Assembly: GCA_021779635.1 (NCBI GenBank)
Contig: JAJYAH010000196.1
Span: forward strand, 1-9,912
DNA from: Pseudomonadota bacterium
GTDB lineage: Bacteria > Pseudomonadota > Alphaproteobacteria > Rhizobiales > Xanthobacteraceae
DNA: 9,912 nucleotides
Reading direction: 5' to 3'
Both the position numbers and the translations under genes were made by a program. This document shows, piece after piece, positions 6,393 through 9,912 of this stretch. The notes beneath the pieces are model-generated. The model did no database searches. It was not told where the DNA came from and worked only from the letters and a program-made list of their open reading frames with translations. Within the stretch, counting starts at the first letter, position 1; the number at the start of each line of letters is the position of its first letter.

Positions 6393-8531
6393 TTACAATC
6401 CCAGCCCGCGTTTCCTTCCGAATTCCCATTCGATGCCCCCACCCTCGCGTTGGATGCCGGTGATGAATTGGCCGATGCGCTTTTCGAGAATCGGTTGCCA
6501 GGGCACCAACCGGAAGCCCAATCCATCCTCGATCATGGCGAAGCGTCCGCTCGCAAGAGAGGCAACGCCGGCGAGACGGCCGCTGACGTATTCGCCCGCT
6601 TTGCTGGGCGTGAATGTCAAGCCTCGCTCGCTAGCCATTTGACGACCGACGCGCTCCACCTCCCGCTTCTCAAGATTTAGGACGGTCTCCGGCGGGATAT
6701 GGATGGCGCCATCCCGGACGGTGGCGTAGCCCATTTTGACGAGATGATCGGCGCGACGATGGAGGGCTTCCTTAACATCGCGGCCAAAGCCAGTGTCAGC
6801 GATGATCAGATGCTCCCGGGCCATTAGCTCGCGATCCAGCCAGGTGGCGGCGTCACTGCGAATCTGTTGTTCGAGGTTTCGCGACGAAAGGGTCATGATC
6901 CTCGGGCTGTCACCGCCTCTGGCGCGATCGTAAGCCTGACCACGCTCGATGACGTCGCCGGGCACCTGCCAACGATCGTCATCGAGTCGTTCGACATGGC
7001 CCGCCCGACGCAGAGCCTCCAACCTCCGGACATGCGAGCGGACGAAAGATTCGGCATTCTTGCCCTCTCGTTCGAACTGTTCGTGGATGCGCGCCAAGTG
7101 CTGGCTCGGCCGGTAAAGCCTGTCCTTCTCGCCCGTATTGAGAGCGATGTTGCGATCGGCGGCTTTCGGGCCGGTGATGGCAGGCGCGACCTCCACGATC
7201 GCACCTCGCTCGATCTCCTTCCGATCGGAGGGGTCATGAAGGTCGATGTGGTGGACGCGGCCGTCGACCCCGTCGATCACCAGATAGACCCGCTCTTCCA
7301 TCTCGTCGCCGGCCAACCCTTTGGCCAGGACGCAGCCTACGATCTTCTCACTCGGCCGAGCACCGTGGCGGACGTATTGGTCGATCCCTCGGTCTTCGTC
7401 CAAGCCGTGGGCTGCGAGCGCCCGGTGCATGGTCTTGATGATATCATTACGCTCCGAGAGTTCCTTTAAGGTGGCCTCCGCGCGATCAGAGATGACCCAT
7501 TGTCCGGTCTCAACCTCACTCGCCAGGCCGTAGCGTTCCAGGTGCCTGACGCGGCTGATCATGAGCCCCCGGGTCTCACGAAATGCATAGGTCGCTCCTT
7601 CTCCCGGCCTCAGGTCAATGATCCCCCTCTCGCGCTGCTCGGTGGCGAGCATCTTGTCGAGCCGACTCCACCGCTCCACCTCAACCTCGTTCTTAAATTT
7701 GGACTGAAGTTCGATCTCGCTCTGGTGTCCGAGTTCCAGCGTCACCAGTTCAGAGGCCCGATAACGGATGCCGTGGGCGATATAGTCTCCGGCGATATTG
7801 AGGATTCCACCTCCCTCCAGAACACCGCGGACGATGATGTGGGTATGGGGATGGCCGGTATTGTAATGATCAATCGCGATCCAATCGAGACGGGTCTCAA
7901 GATCCTTCTCCACCTGCCGCATCAGGTCGCGCGTGAAGCTTCTGAGATCGGCCATTTCATTGGAATCTTCTGGCGCCACAATGAAGCGGAACTGATGCCG
8001 ATCCTCACGGCCCCGCTCAACAAAGGCCTTGCTGTCCGCCTCGCTATCGAAAGCCGAATAGGCTTTCCCCTTCTCGCCCTCCCGGTTCACTCCATCCCGC
8101 TCGAGATATCGAAGATGGGCATCGACTGCCTTGCCCGCAGCCCTGGCCCGCTCGGGACCACGCGCAGCCTGCTTCCGTGCCGGGGCATTAAGCTTGACGA
8201 TCCTCGCCTTGACGGCGACACAACGCGACCGGAAGCCGCCGCTGGAATCCCGTTGCCAACCACCGTTATGACCTTCCCGCAGGAATAACGGGACGACTTT
8301 TGCACCGCGACCTCGCGCGTTGAACCTACCTGTTCTTCCCGCGTCCCGTCCGTCGCCCAGAGCCGGTCCCCGGCCAACCTTGTTAGGGTTTCCTCCAGCC
8401 CTCCTCACGGCCACCTGGACTTGCTTCACGAAAGGCTGAGACCGCATGCTTGTACGCGGATTGATCCGGGTCCCCCGGCTACCCACGCGTCCGGGCCGCA
8501 CATGAAAATCGTCGCTTTGATCTGTCGCCAT
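6393..8531 (-). CDS. rlxS: RlxS-type relaxase / mobilization nuclease (VirD2-like, DUF3363)
   Basis: Conjugative relaxase of 712 residues that would nick one strand at oriT, stay bound to the 5' end and guide the strand into the recipient. The N-terminal 100 or so residues are very basic and glycine-rich with an NARGRGA segment (71-77), typical of this group. The nuclease domain follows: HLRYLERDGV (139-148) contains Y142, a candidate catalytic tyrosine by position; RHQFRFIVAPED (178-189) is a strand of the fold; and DHYNTGHPHTHI (221-232) supplies the metal-binding histidines H222, H227, H229 and H231. The rest, from about residue 245, matches the DUF3363 region I know from RlxS relatives, often misannotated as type VI secretion protein. 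GAGGA lies 10 nt before the ATG. The frame is intact to TAA at 6393. The gene sits directly next to the candidate oriT, the usual position for a relaxase gene. Confidence 0.95.
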   Translation of the reverse strand: MATDQSDDFHVRPGRVGSRGTRINPRTSMRSQPFVKQVQVAVRRAGGNPNKVGRGPALGDGRDAGRTGRFNARGRGAKVVPLFLREGHNGGWQRDSSGGFRSRCVAVKARIVKLNAPARKQAARGPERARAAGKAVDAHLRYLERDGVNREGEKGKAYSAFDSEADSKAFVERGREDRHQFRFIVAPEDSNEMADLRSFTRDLMRQVEKDLETRLDWIAIDHYNTGHPHTHIIVRGVLEGGGILNIAGDYIAHGIRYRASELVTLELGHQSEIELQSKFKNEVEVERWSRLDKMLATEQRERGIIDLRPGEGATYAFRETRGLMISRVRHLERYGLASEVETGQWVISDRAEATLKELSERNDIIKTMHRALAAHGLDEDRGIDQYVRHGARPSEKIVGCVLAKGLAGDEMEERVYLVIDGVDGRVHHIDLHDPSDRKEIERGAIVEVAPAITGPKAADRNIALNTGEKDRLYRPSQHLARIHEQFEREGKNAESFVRSHVRRLEALRRAGHVERLDDDRWQVPGDVIERGQAYDRARGGDSPRIMTLSSRNLEQQIRSDAATWLDRELMAREHLIIADTGFGRDVKEALHRRADHLVKMGYATVRDGAIHIPPETVLNLEKREVERVGRQMASERGLTFTPSKAGEYVSGRLAGVASLASGRFAMIEDGLGFRLVPWQPILEKRIGQFITGIQREGGGIEWEFGRKRGLGL

Positions 8532-8623
8532 GAGCAGACGATCCTCGTCGGATCCGGCCCACGCAAGTGTCGGAACACGTCGATCGCAGATAGTCGCAAC
8601 GAAGCGCGCGATATCGAACGAAA

Positions 8624-8638
8624 AGCAGAAACTCTGCT
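8624..8638 (-). repeat. Perfect 6-bp hairpin with 3-nt loop in the rlxS leader
   Basis: AGCAGA (8624-8629) and TCTGCT (8633-8638) form a perfect stem around AAC. Read on the minus strand it is followed by a short TTTTC, so it resembles a weak intrinsic terminator or an attenuator in the leader of rlxS, about 90 nt before its start. The T run is too short to call a terminator with confidence. Confidence 0.3.
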
Positions 8639-8776
8639 GATCGAAGTTCGGGACCGCCGTCGCTTAGTTCGTTGAAATCCATCGCAAAACTCGAAAGCCG
8701 CCAGCCGGCTTCAATCGAATGTCGTTGACCGCCAGCCGTGGCAGTTTCAAAAACCAATGTGCAGACAAACACTTCT

Positions 8777-8792
8777 CGACCGATGATGGTCG
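8777..8792. repeat. Inverted repeat in candidate oriT
   Basis: CGACC (8777-8781) and GGTCG (8788-8792) flank GATGAT. It is the repeat closest to rlxS in the candidate oriT, 4 bp from the GTTCGC repeat cluster. Confidence 0.4.
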
Positions 8793-8796
8793 GCGA

Positions 8797-8816
8797 GTTC
8801 GCGAACGCCAGTTCGC
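8797..8816. repeat. Overlapping GTTCGC palindromes in candidate oriT
   Basis: GTTCGCGAAC (8797-8806) is a perfect 10-bp palindrome. Its right half GCGAAC (8801-8806) also pairs with GTTCGC (8811-8816) around GCCA, giving three copies of the same hexamer in alternating orientation within 20 bp. Such an array can bind a dimeric RHH protein or form a hairpin in single-stranded DNA. Confidence 0.5.
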
Positions 8817-8850
8817 TTTATCTTGCCCTCGTCGGTCTCTCGTCTCCCGC

Positions 8851-8865
8851 GCCCGATTCCCGGGC
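8851..8865. repeat. Inverted repeat 3' of the candidate nick site
   Basis: GCCCG (8851-8855) and CGGGC (8861-8865) flank ATTCC, a perfect 5-bp GC stem. It lies 32 bp from the nick consensus on its rlxS-proximal side. Confidence 0.4.
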
Positions 8866-8897
8866 TGCAATCTTCCAAGAACGCACAGCGGCATACG

Positions 8898-8905
8898 ACA
8901 GGATG
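8898..8905 (-). other. Candidate relaxase nick site (YATCCTGY match)
   Basis: The minus strand reads CATCCTGT, an exact match to the nick-region consensus YATCCTGY of IncP plasmids and Ti borders, with the cut expected after the G. It is flanked by GCAT and ATGC four-base arms. I saw no second ATCCTG in the gap. Confidence 0.45.
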
Positions 8906-8924
8906 CACTTTCAGTCATGGCTAA

Positions 8925-8941
8925 CAATCCTCACATGATTG
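8925..8941. repeat. Inverted repeat 5' of the candidate nick site
   Basis: CAATC (8925-8929) and GATTG (8937-8941) flank CTCACAT. On the minus strand it lies about 19 nt before the nick consensus, the side on which relaxase recognition repeats are usually found in IncP-like origins. Confidence 0.4.
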
Positions 8942-9046
8942 GCGCACGAGCGGATCAGCGGAAAGTCCTTCGGCGCGCAGAAAAACGCCGAGAGCTCACA
9001 GGTAAATTGCAGAATGGCAGCATGTTGAGTGCAGACCCACTGTCGT

Positions 9047-9799
9047 TCATCGCGCATCTGTGCGGTCAACAAACAACGGTGCTTCCCGCCAAGGAATTGC
9101 ACGCTTGATGCGAAATGCGGTGTGTTCGCCCTGTCCGTCACCAAGCAATGGCGTGACGGCCGTAACGTAGGCGGTGGTTTCCGGTGGAAGCACCTGGCCT
9201 GTCGTAAGGTGCTGCTCGTACCGTGCCGGACCTGCGTGGTAGGCCGCAAGGAAGCCCGCCGACCCGAAGCGATCGTGCATCTCCTTCAGGTAGGCGCTGC
9301 CTGCCATAATGTTGTCGTGTGGATCGAAAGGATCTAGACCGAGACCATAGCGAACGCTGAGCTGGACCCAGGTGCCGGGCATGAGTTGCATCAAACCCAT
9401 TGCGCCCCGAGACGAGATTGCGTGCTCGTCCCCGGTACTCTCAATCTGCATTACAGCACGGATCCAGTGCGCCGGGACGGCGAAGCGACCGGACGCCTCC
9501 TCGATGAATTTAGCGAACCGATCGACCGCTTCAGAACGCCCTGCGATTTGTGCGCGCGCGCCCGATTCAAAGAGCGTCAAGCCGGCGATTTGGCACACGA
9601 ACGGCACGATCGCGACGATGATGCGCGCGATTGTTCGGAGCGAACGGAACCGTGTAATCGGGTCCGTCGTCGCTCGTACAGAACTCTTCCGTTGCAGATG
9701 GGGCGAAGGTTCACAGGTTGCCAGGGTTGGCCGGAAGGGGAAGATCAGAGGCGGCTTGGGACACCGGTAATCGGCTGAAGAAGCGTGCACGTCGCGCAT
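9047..9799 (-). CDS. Conjugation-associated lytic transglycosylase (SLT/VirB1-like)
   Basis: Periplasmic enzyme of 250 residues that would cut peptidoglycan glycan strands to let the conjugation apparatus cross the wall. The SLT domain shows the catalytic glutamate in MQIES (E120), the GAMGLMQLMPGTW block (132-144), NIMAGSAYLKEM and AAYHAGPARYE (185-195). The family usually has AAYNAGP; here histidine (residue 188) replaces the asparagine. A hydrophobic stretch near 55-75 followed by ARA|Q (about 83|84) looks like a signal peptide or anchor, with an unusually long basic region before it. The ATG at 9799 is chosen over the frame's upstream start at 9820 because GAGGAG lies 5 nt before it and it begins 2 nt after the traF stop, implying coupled translation. 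Homologues in this genetic position are normal partners of traF and rlxS. Confidence 0.92.
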   Translation of the reverse strand: MRDVHASSADYRCPKPPLIFPFRPTLATCEPSPHLQRKSSVRATTDPITRFRSLRTIARIIVAIVPFVCQIAGLTLFESGARAQIAGRSEAVDRFAKFIEEASGRFAVPAHWIRAVMQIESTGDEHAISSRGAMGLMQLMPGTWVQLSVRYGLGLDPFDPHDNIMAGSAYLKEMHDRFGSAGFLAAYHAGPARYEQHLTTGQVLPPETTAYVTAVTPLLGDGQGEHTAFRIKRAIPWREAPLFVDRTDAR

Positions 9800-9801
9800 G
9801 A

Positions 9802-9912
9802 TCACTCCTCGTCCGTCCACACAGGTACCGCCCTGCCAATGACCGCGGAATCAGGCAGCGGTCCAAAGTATCGACCGTCGAGCGAGTCGGCGGACTGCCA
9901 GTTCATGACAAA
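9802..9912 (-). CDS. traF: TraF-type S26 signal peptidase, C-terminal 36 residues only
   Basis: Only the end of the gene is inside the window; the rest lies beyond 9912. The visible residues include DGRYFGPLP, the conserved C-terminal S26 peptidase box, and AVIGRAVPVW, followed by TGA at 9802-9804. TraF peptidases of conjugative elements process the pilin (TrbC) in the inner membrane and periplasm. The catalytic serine and lysine are outside the window, so activity cannot be judged. The final GAG GAG codons also serve as the ribosome site of the transglycosylase gene, whose ATG comes 2 nt after this stop. Identification rests on the short motif and on the gene's position before a lytic transglycosylase and rlxS. 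Confidence 0.85.
   Translation of the reverse strand, partial: FVMNWQSADSLDGRYFGPLPDSAVIGRAVPVWTDEE

Larger units (their letters stand above)
8777..8941 (-). other. oriT: Candidate origin of transfer (oriT)
   Basis: The region lies upstream of rlxS. It combines a single exact match to the IncP/VirD2-type nick consensus YATCCTGY (CATCCTGT, minus strand, 8905 down to 8898) with four inverted repeats: 8777-8792, 8797-8816, 8851-8865 and 8925-8941. VirD2-like and MOBP relaxases are known to cut within ATCCTG|Y next to inverted repeats bound by accessory proteins, so the arrangement fits. The RHH proteins encoded downstream are candidate binders. The nick consensus alone is short and could occur by chance; the clustering with the repeats and the location raise the probability. 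The exact boundaries are a guess. Confidence 0.45.
8532..9046. other. 515 bp gene-free stretch between rlxS and the transglycosylase
   Basis: No frame here encodes a recognisable protein on either strand. I looked for remnants of DUF736 or DUF2840 genes, which often sit near this point in related elements, and saw none. The stretch holds four inverted repeats between 8777 and 8941, a nick-site consensus match at 8898-8905, a perfect hairpin at 8624-8638 and the GAGGA ribosome site of rlxS at 8542-8546. Its content fits an origin of transfer plus the rlxS leader. Confidence 0.6.

Noticed and set aside
6867..7469. 200-codon open frame on the plus strand
   Set aside because: Antisense to rlxS, with no recognisable motif.
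7500..8288. 262-codon open frame on the plus strand
   Set aside because: It lies entirely antisense to the intact, well-recognised relaxase gene; GC-rich coding DNA commonly leaves long antisense frames open.
8624..8638. Intrinsic terminator before rlxS
   Set aside because: The stem is perfect but short and followed only by TTTTC, so it is listed as a hairpin rather than as a terminator.
8917..9108. Basic 63-residue open frame on the plus strand starting ATG at 8917
   Set aside because: It overlaps the candidate oriT and the end of the transglycosylase gene, has mixed codon use and only a distant AGGA before it. It cannot be supported as a gene.

Overview
This 9.9 kb window looks like accessory DNA (an integrative and conjugative element, symbiosis island or plasmid) of an alphaproteobacterium, most likely a rhizobial member of the Hyphomicrobiales. 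The judgement rests on protein family recognition: a VirD2-like RlxS relaxase with the DUF3363 C-terminal region, a TraG/VirD4 coupling protein, a small ribbon-helix-helix (RHH) protein, a lytic transglycosylase and the end of a TraF-type signal peptidase, in the order usual for conjugative elements of rhizobia and sphingomonads. The DNA is moderately GC-rich with many codons ending in G or C. No database search was possible.

Right half (about 3740-9912, all minus strand, read from high to low coordinates): the last 36 codons of traF, a lytic transglycosylase starting 2 nt later, a 515 bp gene-free stretch, the relaxase rlxS, a 200 bp gap, the coupling protein traG, and an RHH protein whose GTG start overlaps the traG stop. 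The gene-free stretch carries several inverted repeats and one match to the IncP/VirD2-type nick consensus YATCCTGY. I propose it as the origin of transfer (oriT). Together these genes form a DNA-processing module: relaxase nicks oriT, RHH proteins probably help form the relaxosome, TraG links it to a type IV secretion channel, and the transglycosylase and TraF help build that channel.

Middle (2900-3739): where related elements continue with trbB and the other mating-pair-formation genes, this window has a 160 bp gap and then a second, longer RHH protein that is clearly a paralogue of the first. No trb gene is visible, so the channel genes must lie elsewhere or be lost.

Left part (1-2900): a 12-helix major facilitator superfamily (MFS) transporter on the minus strand, 34 bp after the second RHH gene. 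On the plus strand are a metallo-beta-lactamase-fold hydrolase cut by the window edge and a 47-residue small protein. An AT-rich patch with nested inverted repeats lies upstream of the small gene. These genes look like cargo or flanking genes, and their substrates cannot be read from sequence.

The most useful leads are the candidate oriT, the tandem RHH paralogues at the point where the conserved tra-trb order breaks, and a startless coding-like stretch on the minus strand after the hydrolase gene. No tRNA, rRNA, CRISPR array, transposase or integrase was found.
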